NCBI GenBank assembly: GCA_964361325.1
Contig: CAYHZT010000027.1
Coordinates: 1-5,124 of the forward strand
Reading direction: 5' to 3'
Length of the DNA: 5,124 nt
From: 2011-GWA2-47-8b sp964361325
Lineage (GTDB): Bacteria > Patescibacteriota > Minisyncoccia > UBA6257 > WO2-44-18
The translations under genes and the position numbers were made by a program. The notes below the pieces were generated by a model. That model searched no databases and had not been told where the DNA came from. It saw only the letters and a list, made by a program, of their open reading frames with translations. Positions 1 through 4,769 of the stretch are shown here, piece by piece (within the stretch, counting starts at the first letter, position 1; each line of letters begins with the position of its first letter).

Positions 1-40
1 GAGATCACCCCTCTTCCCCTACACGACGCTCTTCCGATCT
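1..40 (+). other. Residual Illumina sequencing adapter (artefact)
   Basis: From memory, this stretch aligns without gaps to the Illumina P5/TruSeq read-1 adapter. Positions 17-40 match base for base, ending in gctcttccgatct, and positions 1-16 match with about four differences. It is library sequence that survived trimming, not genome. It implies that this edge is a true contig end and that real sequence begins at about position 41. Confidence 0.95.
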
Positions 41-55
41 CTAAACAAATGTGAT

Positions 56-83
56 AAAATACCCTGGTAATCCAGGGTATTTT
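56..83. terminator. Hairpin terminator, possibly bidirectional
   Basis: A perfect 12-bp inverted repeat (aaaataccctgg / ccagggtatttt) encloses the 4-base loop taat. The stem has a GC core, with an A-run at one end and a T-run at the other, so it could end transcription from either side. It probably closes a gene that lay left of the contig end. It sits just upstream of the tRNA-Ser promoter and would insulate it. Confidence 0.75.
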
Positions 84-89
84 GTTCTT

Positions 90-118
90 TCGACAAATTT
101 TGGGATCCTGAGTAAGAT
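90..118 (+). promoter_or_regulatory. Sigma70-type promoter of the tRNA cluster
   Basis: A -35 box tcgaca (90-95, 5 of 6 consensus matches) and a -10 box taagat (113-118, 4 of 6) are separated by 17 bp. The predicted start at about 125 is only two bases before the mature 5' end of tRNA-Ser, so the precursor would carry almost no 5' leader. Confidence 0.55.
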
Positions 119-126
119 CGAAGAAT

Positions 127-216
127 GGAAGGGTGGCCGAGAGGTTTAAGGCGTCGGTCTCGAAAACCGATTGGGGCGAAAGCTCCTCGTGAGTTCGAAT
201 CTCACCCCTTCCGCCA
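127..216 (+). tRNA. tRNA-Ser(CGA)
   Basis: This is a complete class II tRNA. The acceptor stem ggaaggg pairs with 206-212, followed by discriminator G213 and an encoded CCA (214-216). The D-stem is gcc/ggc. The anticodon stem tcggt/accga holds the loop ctcgaaa, with CGA at 161-163, which reads UCG serine codons. The long variable arm (about 171-188) can form a gggg/ctcc stem, as expected for tRNA-Ser. The T-arm is gtgag-ttcgaat-ctcac. All stems pair. Confidence 0.97.
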
Positions 217-217
217 T

Positions 218-246
218 GGGCCTATAGTTCAGAGGTAGGTCATTTG
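218..246 (+). pseudogene. 5' half of an interrupted tRNA-Ala
   Basis: The segment starts two bases after the CCA of tRNA-Ser. The acceptor strand gggccta (218-224) pairs fully with taggtcc at 436-442, including a G3:U70 wobble, the identity signal of tRNA-Ala. It then has a D-arm start (ta, gttc, loop agaggta) and runs into tcatttg, matching the start of the anticodon arm of the intact tRNA-Ala at 306-376. Compared with that gene, about 5 bases are missing where the D-stem 3' strand and upper anticodon stem should be. It continues at 407 after a 160-bp interruption. It is either a decayed gene, an interrupted tRNA needing excision, or an assembly error. Confidence 0.65.
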
Positions 247-296
247 TCCCGACGAGCACCATTTAAATTATAATCAAAGTAGTCGGGATCCCGTAT

Positions 297-398
297 GATT
301 TTGGCGGGCCCGTAATTCAGTGGCAGAATACCTCATTTGCAATGAGGAAGCGCGAGTTCGATTCTCGCCGGGTCCACACTGGATGGCCCGCCAAAATC
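297..398 (+). repeat. 14-bp inverted repeat bracketing tRNA-Ala(TGC)
   Basis: Left arm gattttggcgggcc (297-310) and right arm ggcccgccaaaatc (385-398) are perfect reverse complements. The left arm includes the first five bases of the tRNA acceptor stem (306-310), so pairing of the two arms would compete with the normal acceptor helix (306-312 with 369-375). This may be a precursor-processing structure, a remnant of an insertion, or a fold-back artefact. Confidence 0.8.
306..376 (+). tRNA. tRNA-Ala(TGC), no encoded CCA
   Basis: This is a complete 71-base cloverleaf. The acceptor gggcccg pairs with cgggtcc (369-375) and has the G3:U70 wobble (308 with 373) diagnostic for alanyl-tRNA synthetase; the discriminator is A376. 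The D-arm is attc-agtggca-gaat. The anticodon stem cctca/tgagg holds the loop tttgcaa, with TGC at 338-340. The T-arm is gcgag-ttcgatt-ctcgc. The next bases are cac, so CCA must be added enzymatically, unlike tRNA-Ser and the interrupted tRNA-Ala. It lies wholly inside the segment that interrupts another tRNA-Ala. Confidence 0.93.
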
Positions 399-406
399 CA
401 TCGGGA

Positions 407-446
407 CAATGAGGAGGCGCCAGTTCGATTCTGGCTAGGTCCACCA
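407..446 (+). pseudogene. 3' half of an interrupted tRNA-Ala, with CCA
   Basis: The segment begins with caatgagg, the 3' side of an anticodon arm. It continues with a 4-base variable loop, a perfect T-arm gccag-ttcgatt-ctggc (419-435), the acceptor strand taggtcc (436-442), discriminator A443 and encoded CCA (444-446). No matching 5' half lies immediately upstream, but 218-224 complements the acceptor strand over all 7 pairs with G3:U70. The intact 3' half and CCA suggest a recently or still functional gene. Confidence 0.65.
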
Positions 447-509
447 GATAGAACTTTCGCGTTTTGGGAGAGAGATTGCCTCGCTCATGTATTCAGCGAA
501 GGAGAATAA

Positions 510-532
510 AAAAAACCGCCTGGCGGGCGGTT
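510..532 (-). terminator. Rho-independent terminator of the 135-aa gene
   Basis: On the minus strand, a stem aaccgcc/ggcggtt with a 5-base loop is followed directly by a run of eight T residues, then att. The two A residues of the TAA stop codon (531-533) are the first paired bases of the stem, so coding sequence and terminator overlap. Read on the plus strand there is no T-run, so it should not end the tRNA transcripts approaching from the left. Confidence 0.9.
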
Positions 533-938
533 ATGGTCTTATTACTATTTTTCGTTCGTAGCCACTATGACCGTGCGCGTCTCCTACTGCTTTGAAAATA
601 TCCTTTTTAAGAAAGTCCGAAGCGGACACATCAATCAAGTCGACAATTCTTGTTCGCTCCGGATGATTGTAAATATAATTTTCTTTCCCGCACTTTGGAC
701 AGACTATGTGGCACGACTCGGTTTGAGATGTCCGCCATTCAGCGCCGCCGGTGCAGCCATAAGGCTCTTCATACCACCAATCCTGAACAAATACCCAAAC
801 GCACAACCGACTTTTCTTGTCGCACTCCGCGCACCGTATCAGCGCGCGCCTGACAATCTGAAGCTTTTCCGAAACAATTTTTTTTCTTACATCATTCAAT
901 TCGTTAAGTTGCCGAATAACTCTCTTCAACTTATTCAT
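531..938 (-). CDS. Conserved-type hypothetical protein with two CxxC pairs (probable zinc ribbon)
   Basis: A 135-aa protein whose function I do not recognise. Residues 1-35 are basic and probably helical. A CxxC pair follows at 36-39 (CAEC). The middle is aromatic and Gly-rich (about 48-68, including DWWYEEPYGCTGG), and a second pair in CPKCGK lies at 80-85. The two pairs about 40 residues apart would suit one zinc-ribbon site; extra Cys at 46, 62 and 76 could contribute. There is no signal peptide or membrane segment, so it is probably cytoplasmic. The ATG at 936-938 is supported by a strong GGAGG (945-949) six bases upstream and by a promoter at 964-992. It is convergent with the tRNA cluster. 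A nucleic-acid-binding role is only a guess from the zinc motif. Confidence 0.85.
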   Translation of the reverse strand: MNKLKRVIRQLNELNDVRKKIVSEKLQIVRRALIRCAECDKKSRLCVWVFVQDWWYEEPYGCTGGAEWRTSQTESCHIVCPKCGKENYIYNHPERTRIVDLIDVSASDFLKKDIFKAVGDAHGHSGYERKIVIRP

Positions 939-963
939 AACGAACCTCCAAAGAAGTACGAAT

Positions 964-992
964 ATAATAGCCAGTTCGATAATTATTTACAA
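964..992 (-). promoter_or_regulatory. Promoter of the 135-aa gene
   Basis: On the minus strand, -35 ttgtaa (987-992, 4 of 6) and -10 tattat (964-969, 5 of 6) are spaced 17 bp apart. The predicted start at about 957 gives a leader of about 19 bases containing the GGAGG ribosome-binding site. It lies just downstream of the deaminase terminator, so the two genes are probably separate transcription units. Confidence 0.6.
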
Positions 993-998
993 TGGGAA

Positions 999-1023
999 TA
1001 AAAAATCCCCGACGGCGGGGATT
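999..1023 (-). terminator. Rho-independent terminator of the deaminase gene
   Basis: On the minus strand, an 8-bp stem aatccccg/cggggatt (1016-1023 with 1004-1011) with a 4-base loop is followed by a T-run (ttttttattcc, including the stem-end TT). As in the next gene, the last two bases of the TAA stop codon (1022-1024) are the first bases of the stem. Confidence 0.92.
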
Positions 1024-1504
1024 AATAAACTTTTTTATCTTGGCGTTTTTGCCACATCCGGAAAAGTTGCAAATTTTCTTCTCTTAAAAAATCTCCGGTC
1101 AGGACTACCGACGTATCGCCTATCATCTTCAGATGTTTGTTGGAAATTTTCAATTCATTGAAGCCGCATTTTGCCGCGTCAGCAATACTTGTTCCGAAGA
1201 AAATCTCGGAAATTTTAGCCCAGTGGCAAGCGGCGAAACACATCGGGCATGGTTCGCAAGTGGAATAAATCCGGCACCCGGACAAGTCAACGGTGTTCAA
1301 CTCCAGGCAAGCGGCCCGAATAGCAGTCACTTCGGCGTAAGCGGTAATATCGCGGCTTTCCCAAACGATATTGTGCTCGACCGCGATCACTTTTTTATTT
1401 CTCACGATACAAGCGCCGAATGGTGTTTGGCCGTCCTCGACGCCAATCATCGCCGATGTAATGGCCAACCTCATAAACAATTCATGGTCTTGCGCGGTAT
1501 TCAT
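1022..1504 (-). CDS. guaD: GuaD-like nucleobase deaminase (CDA fold) with an altered zinc-ligand His
   Basis: A 160-aa cytidine/deoxycytidylate deaminase-fold enzyme. Its overall pattern resembles guanine deaminase GuaD (guanine to xanthine, purine salvage): TPFGACIV near residue 30, AEVTAIRAAC at 57-66, CEPCPMC at 83-89, a DAAKCGF stretch and a C-terminal KKVY. It has the expected full length of about 155-160 aa and no secretion signal. PCxxC cysteines C86 and C89 and catalytic Glu58 are present. The His that completes the zinc site (the H of HAE) is Tyr56, codon TAC at 1337-1339. A related tRNA-adenosine or cytosine deaminase is possible. The ATG at 1502-1504 is chosen over TTG at 1508-1510 because GGAGG (1511-1515) lies six bases before ATG but abuts the TTG. 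Activity is uncertain because of Tyr56. Confidence 0.88.
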   Translation of the reverse strand: MNTAQDHELFMRLAITSAMIGVEDGQTPFGACIVRNKKVIAVEHNIVWESRDITAYAEVTAIRAACLELNTVDLSGCRIYSTCEPCPMCFAACHWAKISEIFFGTSIADAAKCGFNELKISNKHLKMIGDTSVVLTGDFLREENLQLFRMWQKRQDKKVY

Positions 1505-1520
1505 ATTCAACCTCCATTCA

Positions 1521-1550
1521 AAGGACTGATTACTTAATAATCCAGTCCTT
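1521..1550 (-). terminator. Probable typA terminator overlapping the deaminase promoter
   Basis: Arms aaggactgatta (1521-1532) and taatccagtcctt (1538-1550) form a 12-bp stem with a single bulged base and a 5-base loop. It lies 43 bases past the typA stop. The minus-strand T-run after it is short (ttt, then gaatgg), so termination may be partial. The -10 box of the deaminase promoter lies in its loop and stem, so the same bases may both end typA and start the deaminase gene. Confidence 0.5.
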
Positions 1551-1562
1551 AAAGTCCGTCAA
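1534..1562 (-). promoter_or_regulatory. Promoter of the deaminase gene
   Basis: On the minus strand, -35 ttgacg (1557-1562, 5 of 6) and -10 tattaa (1534-1539, 4 of 6) are 17 bp apart. The start is predicted at about 1527, leaving a leader of about 23 bases with the GGAGG. The -35 box is one unit of the 9-bp tandem repeat, so the repeat may have created or tuned the promoter. Confidence 0.5.
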
Positions 1563-1589
1563 GTGCTTAAAGTACGTAAAGTGCGACGA
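1545..1589. repeat. Five tandem copies of a degenerate 9-bp repeat
   Basis: Five consecutive 9-base units start at 1545, 1554, 1563, 1572 and 1581: gtccttaaa, gtccgtcaa, gtgcttaaa, gtacgtaaa, gtgcgacga. The consensus is about GTnCkTAAA. The array fills most of the gap between the typA stop and the deaminase. It overlaps the hairpin arm at one side and carries the -35 box in its second unit. Confidence 0.75.
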
Positions 1590-1592
1590 GTT

Positions 1593-3395
1593 TTATTTCC
1601 CGGCACGCTTTCTCGCGTTTTCGGTTAAAAATGCTTTGCGTAAACGGATGTTTTTTGGAGTTACCTCAACGAACTCATCTTCGCCGATATAATCCAAAGC
1701 GTCCTCCAGTCCCATTTGCCGAGGCACCTCCAGACTTTCTTGAACGCCGAAATTTTTAGTGCGGAAGTTCGTAAGCTCTTTGGCTTTGCAAATATTTACC
1801 ATAATGTCGTTGTCTTTCGCGTTCTCTCCAACTACCATGCCTTCATAAACATCAACGCCGGGGACGATAAAAAGCTGGCCGCGGCTTTGAGCGGCAAGAA
1901 GACCGTAGCTATTGGAAGTGCCACCTTCGGAAGCTACCAACGAACCGTGAGTATTGGCGGAAAATTCCCCCTTAAACTCTTCATAACCAAGAAAAATACT
2001 ATTAATAACGCCTAATCCTTTTGTATTGGTTAGAAATTCATTACGAAATCCGATAAGACCGCGAGTTGGAATGGCGAAATCCATAAGCGCGATGGCGCGA
2101 TCCACGCGCATATCTTTCATCACGCCCAATCGTTTTCCCATTTGCTCTATCACCGCGCCTGAAAATTTTTCAGGAACTTCAATAGACACCAACTCCATTG
2201 GCTCTAAAGTTTTTCCGTCAACTTCCTTTAAAATTACCTGCGGTTTGGAAACCTGTAATTCATAACCCTCCCGGCGCATCTTTTCTATTAAAATAGCGAG
2301 GTGTAATTCCCCACGCCCGGCAACAATCCAACGGTCAACCGAATCGGCTTGCTTCACGGACAAAGCAACGTCAGTTTCAATTTCTTTTTCCAACCGCTCC
2401 TTGAGATTGCGCGAAGTGGTGTATTTCCCTTCTCGTCCTGTGAAGGGCGAAGTATTAACGCTAAAAGTCATTTTAATAGTCGGCTCGTCTATTTTAATAG
2501 TAGGCAATGCCTGCGGATCGTTAACGTCAGCGATAGTTTCGCCGATAGAAATATCGGGAATACCCGCGATAGCGGCGATATCTCCCGCGCGCGCCTCATC
2601 GGCATCAACGCGAGCCAGGCCGTCAAAAAGCATCACCGCGGTCAGTTGGGTTTTGGAAATTTTTCCCGACCGATTAATGTGAGCAACCGTCATTCCCTTT
2701 TTTAAAATGCCGGAATAAAGCCGGCCGACGGCAATTTTACCTTTGTAATTATCTTGTACCAAATTAACGGTTAAAAATTGAAGCGGACCGGATTCGTTTA
2801 TTTTCGGGGCCGGAATATATTTGACGATGGCTTCGAAAAGCGGCTGAACGTTGGTCATTTTTGACAAATCCTGTTCGCTGCCGGCTTTTCCCTGAACGGC
2901 AGACGCGTAGATAACCGGAAAGTTTACCTGCTCGTCAGTGGCGCCTAACTCCACAAATAAATCAAAAGTCTGGTTCAGCACCCATTCGGGACGGGCATCG
3001 GCCTTGTCTATTTTATTTATAACTACGATAACTTTGTGTCCCGCTTGAATCGCTTTGCGCAAAACGAATTTAGTCTGCGGCATCGGACCTTCTTTGGCGT
3101 CTACAAGCAACAGCACTCCGTCCACCATACGCATAATACGCTCAACTTCGCCGCCAAAATCGGCATGACCGGGAGTATCAACAATGTTTATTTTAAAATC
3201 TTTGTATTTAACCGCTGCGTTTTTGGAGAAAATGGTAATTCCGCGTTCGCGTTCAAGTTCGTTGGAATCCATGATCAATTCACTGGCCGCGTCGGCTTTC
3301 ACTTTAAAATTTTCCGATTGTTTTAAAAGCGAATCCACCAGCGTGGTTTTGCCGTGGTCTACGTGCGCTATGATTGCTATGTTTCTAAGATTCAT
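1593..3395 (-). CDS. typA: TypA/BipA ribosome-associated translational GTPase
   Basis: A 600-aa GTPase of the EF-G/LepA superfamily that binds 70S ribosomes and 50S assembly intermediates, with roles in stress and cold adaptation in other bacteria. All G motifs are visible: P-loop AHVDHGKT at 10-17, switch I RERGITI at 49-55, DTPGHADFGGEVER at 73-86, NKID at 127-130, then a SAVQGKAG region. The beta-barrel and EF-G III/V-like domains follow, with the TypA-specific C-terminal half (TNTKGLGVINSIFLGYEEFKG). Full length matches the family (about 600-615). The ATG at 3393-3395 is used rather than the in-frame TTG 21 bases upstream. The conserved N-terminus begins with MNLRNIAIIAHVDHGKT, and the TTG lies inside the promoter spacer, upstream of the likely transcription start. 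There is no Shine-Dalgarno sequence, so the mRNA is probably leaderless. Confidence 0.98.
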   Translation of the reverse strand: MNLRNIAIIAHVDHGKTTLVDSLLKQSENFKVKADAASELIMDSNELERERGITIFSKNAAVKYKDFKINIVDTPGHADFGGEVERIMRMVDGVLLLVDAKEGPMPQTKFVLRKAIQAGHKVIVVINKIDKADARPEWVLNQTFDLFVELGATDEQVNFPVIYASAVQGKAGSEQDLSKMTNVQPLFEAIVKYIPAPKINESGPLQFLTVNLVQDNYKGKIAVGRLYSGILKKGMTVAHINRSGKISKTQLTAVMLFDGLARVDADEARAGDIAAIAGIPDISIGETIADVNDPQALPTIKIDEPTIKMTFSVNTSPFTGREGKYTTSRNLKERLEKEIETDVALSVKQADSVDRWIVAGRGELHLAILIEKMRREGYELQVSKPQVILKEVDGKTLEPMELVSIEVPEKFSGAVIEQMGKRLGVMKDMRVDRAIALMDFAIPTRGLIGFRNEFLTNTKGLGVINSIFLGYEEFKGEFSANTHGSLVASEGGTSNSYGLLAAQSRGQLFIVPGVDVYEGMVVGENAKDNDIMVNICKAKELTNFRTKNFGVQESLEVPRQMGLEDALDYIGEDEFVEVTPKNIRLRKAFLTENARKRAGK

Positions 3396-3403
3396 AATTG
3401 AAA

Positions 3404-3426
3404 ACCCACTATACAATAAAGCGGGT
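3404..3426 (-). terminator. Hairpin ending the M16 gene, inside the typA promoter
   Basis: In minus-strand RNA, acccgct (3426-3420) pairs with agtgggt (3410-3404) over 7 bp with one G-U wobble, with a 9-base loop, followed by ttttc. It lies 33 bases past the M16 stop codon. The wobble pairs only in minus-strand RNA (A-C mismatch in the plus strand), favouring an RNA-level role on that strand. The T-run is short, so it may be a weak terminator, and it overlaps the -10 box and spacer of typA. Confidence 0.5.
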
Positions 3427-3436
3427 AGAACGTCAA
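3408..3436 (-). promoter_or_regulatory. Strong sigma70-type promoter of typA
   Basis: On the minus strand, -35 ttgacg (3431-3436, 5 of 6) and -10 tatagt (3408-3413, 5 of 6) have the optimal 17-bp spacing. The predicted start at about 3401 leaves only about six bases before the ATG, too few for a Shine-Dalgarno, which predicts a leaderless or near-leaderless typA mRNA. Confidence 0.75.
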
Positions 3437-3459
3437 TTTATGTTAGTAGTACGCGCGGA

Positions 3460-4701
3460 CTATGCCGCAACATCCTCCGGTCCAACGATTGTTAAAAATG
3501 AATTGTCTTCCACTAAATACTTCTCAATAACATTTTTAATATCCGTATAAGTAACTTTGTTTATTTCTGCAACATAATCATCCGGTGAGATTAATTTATT
3601 TCTTAAGATAAAATTACGGCCCAAAATATCGCCTTCGTGAAATGGGTCGGCAGAAACTCGTAAAAACTGGCCGACTCTTTGCGCCTTAATTTCTGGTAAC
3701 ATACCCTCGCTAAAACGGTCTTTCAATTTCTGGACAACCTCTTTAAAGGTAACGATTACCTCTTTCGGCTTCGTGGTAAATGTATAAAGCATAAAACGCC
3801 CCGCATCGGCATTAAAAAAATTATTTGCGGATACATTATACACAAGACCTTTTTTTACTCGCAATTCTTGCAGAAGCGGCGAACTAAATCCATATCCTAA
3901 ATAGCTTGCAACAAGATCGAGCGCTGCCTGCTCTCTCGTGGAGTCAGCGCCGGGGGTATAGTAGTTCAAAAAAATATATGTTTGCTTGATGTCGTTTAGA
4001 TGAAAAAACTTTCTTTTTTGGGGATGTTTAGGAATTTGATTATTATTTTCCAAAGAATCGCTTTTAGCCCAATCACCAAAATATTTTTCAACGATATTTT
4101 TAACCGCTATATGCTTATCCGGACCGATGACCACTATTGCCGCATTGTTGGGCGCATAAAAACGTTTGTAATATTCGCGAATTTTTTCTGCCGTGGCGCT
4201 TCGTACGCTTTCTTCCGTGCCGAGCGAATAACGCTCTAACGGATGGCCCTGAAAAACTTTATTCAAATTAACTCTAGCCGCAAACTGATCCGGAGTCGAC
4301 TCTGTTTTGTGCAGTTCTTCCAGCACGACCTTCTTTTCATTTTCAAACACATCACCGTCCAACAAAGGCCGCCTGATTATTTCTGCCATCAATTCCAAGA
4401 AAGAGTCTGTGTATTTGCCGGCAACCTGAAATACGAACCTGACCTGGTCGACGCCTGTATAAGCATTTGCATACGCGCCAGCGCGATCAAGCTTTGAATG
4501 CACGGCAAACACGTCAGGGTACTTTTCTGTCCCCTTTAAAAGCATATGCTCTAGGATATGCGCATATCCCCAAGTTTCATTAGTTTCATAACGTCCACCC
4601 GCTTTTATCCAAACATCAATTTCCGTCACTTTTGACTCTTTGTTGGTATGAGTAATAAGCCTAAGCCCGTTTTTCAAAACCGATTCCTGATAATTTGACA
4701 T
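3460..4701 (-). CDS. M16 family zinc metallopeptidase (processing-peptidase/PqqL-like)
   Basis: A 413-aa protein of the M16B (mitochondrial processing peptidase-like) family, inverted zincins that dimerise around a chamber and cleave peptides. The inverted motif HxxEH is H48-I-L-E51-H52 within GYAHILEHMLLKGT, and the third zinc ligand is E128, exactly 76 residues after H52. The second domain has the usual substrate-binding pair R281 and Y288 in SSPLLQELRVKKGLVYNV. Length is normal for a single-chain M16B subunit (about 410-430), and both domains and catalytic residues are intact. There is no signal peptide, so it should be cytosolic. The start ATG lies about three bases after the predicted transcription start and lacks a Shine-Dalgarno. 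It sits downstream of a 31-codon ORF, an adjacency also seen where M16 enzymes process small peptides, but a link here is speculative. Confidence 0.96.
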   Translation of the reverse strand: MSNYQESVLKNGLRLITHTNKESKVTEIDVWIKAGGRYETNETWGYAHILEHMLLKGTEKYPDVFAVHSKLDRAGAYANAYTGVDQVRFVFQVAGKYTDSFLELMAEIIRRPLLDGDVFENEKKVVLEELHKTESTPDQFAARVNLNKVFQGHPLERYSLGTEESVRSATAEKIREYYKRFYAPNNAAIVVIGPDKHIAVKNIVEKYFGDWAKSDSLENNNQIPKHPQKRKFFHLNDIKQTYIFLNYYTPGADSTREQAALDLVASYLGYGFSSPLLQELRVKKGLVYNVSANNFFNADAGRFMLYTFTTKPKEVIVTFKEVVQKLKDRFSEGMLPEIKAQRVGQFLRVSADPFHEGDILGRNFILRNKLISPDDYVAEINKVTYTDIKNVIEKYLVEDNSFLTIVGPEDVAA

Positions 4702-4710
4702 ATTGCGTAA

Positions 4711-4716
4711 ATTATA
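4711..4716 (-). promoter_or_regulatory. -10 element of the M16 gene; leaderless start
   Basis: A perfect tataat on the minus strand ends nine bases before the ATG. The region 17 bp upstream (about 4734-4739, ttttta) is only a weak -35 and is also the T-run of the preceding terminator. A start seven bases past the -10 falls at about 4704, so the mRNA would begin about three bases before the ATG. Confidence 0.6.
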
Positions 4717-4730
4717 ATCTCTTTGAGGAA

Positions 4731-4759
4731 AAATAAAAAGAGGCGTAATGCTACGCCTC
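4731..4759 (-). terminator. Rho-independent terminator of the small ORF/RNA unit
   Basis: On the minus strand, the 8-bp perfect stem gaggcgta/tacgcctc (4752-4759 with 4740-4747), loop gcat, is followed by tttttattt. It lies ten bases past the TAG of the 31-codon ORF. It shows that something is transcribed on the minus strand upstream of the M16 gene and ends here. Confidence 0.92.
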
Positions 4760-4769
4760 GTATGGCTAC

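Larger units (their letters stand above)
247..406 (+). other. 160-bp insertion in a tRNA-Ala anticodon, carrying another tRNA-Ala
   Basis: Removing exactly these 160 bases joins catttg (241-246) to caatgag (407-413). This restores the loop tttgcaa with a TGC anticodon, identical to the intact tRNA-Ala inside the segment. The ends are short inverted repeats, tcccga (247-252) and tcggga (401-406), which extend the anticodon stem. The segment also has an internal tcccgac/gtcggga pair (247-253 with 282-288). I see no ORF and no group I intron core. Its origin is unknown: an excised spacer, a small mobile segment, recombination between tandem tRNA genes, or a chimera. Confidence 0.5.

Noticed and set aside
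247..406. Group I intron in tRNA-Ala
   Set aside because: At 160 bp with a complete tRNA inside, it lacks room for the conserved P3-P8 core, and none of the P, Q, R, S elements could be seen.
567..1001. A 144-codon plus-strand ORF opposite the 135-aa gene
   Set aside because: It has no ribosome-binding site, runs antisense across the well-supported minus gene and its promoter, and has no protein-like motif. The minus frame has CxxC motifs, GGAGG, promoter and terminator.
1505..1510. Upstream TTG start for the deaminase
   Set aside because: It abuts the GGAGG with no spacing, while the ATG two codons later has the ideal six-base gap.
3396..3416. Upstream TTG start for typA adding seven residues
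   Set aside because: The TTG lies in the -35/-10 spacer, upstream of the predicted transcription start, and the family N-terminus begins at the ATG.
4695..4718. Plus-strand ttgaca and tataat upstream of the M16 gene
   Set aside because: Both boxes are perfect but only 12 bp apart, too close for sigma70. The tataat is part of the palindrome attataat and fits the minus-strand promoter.
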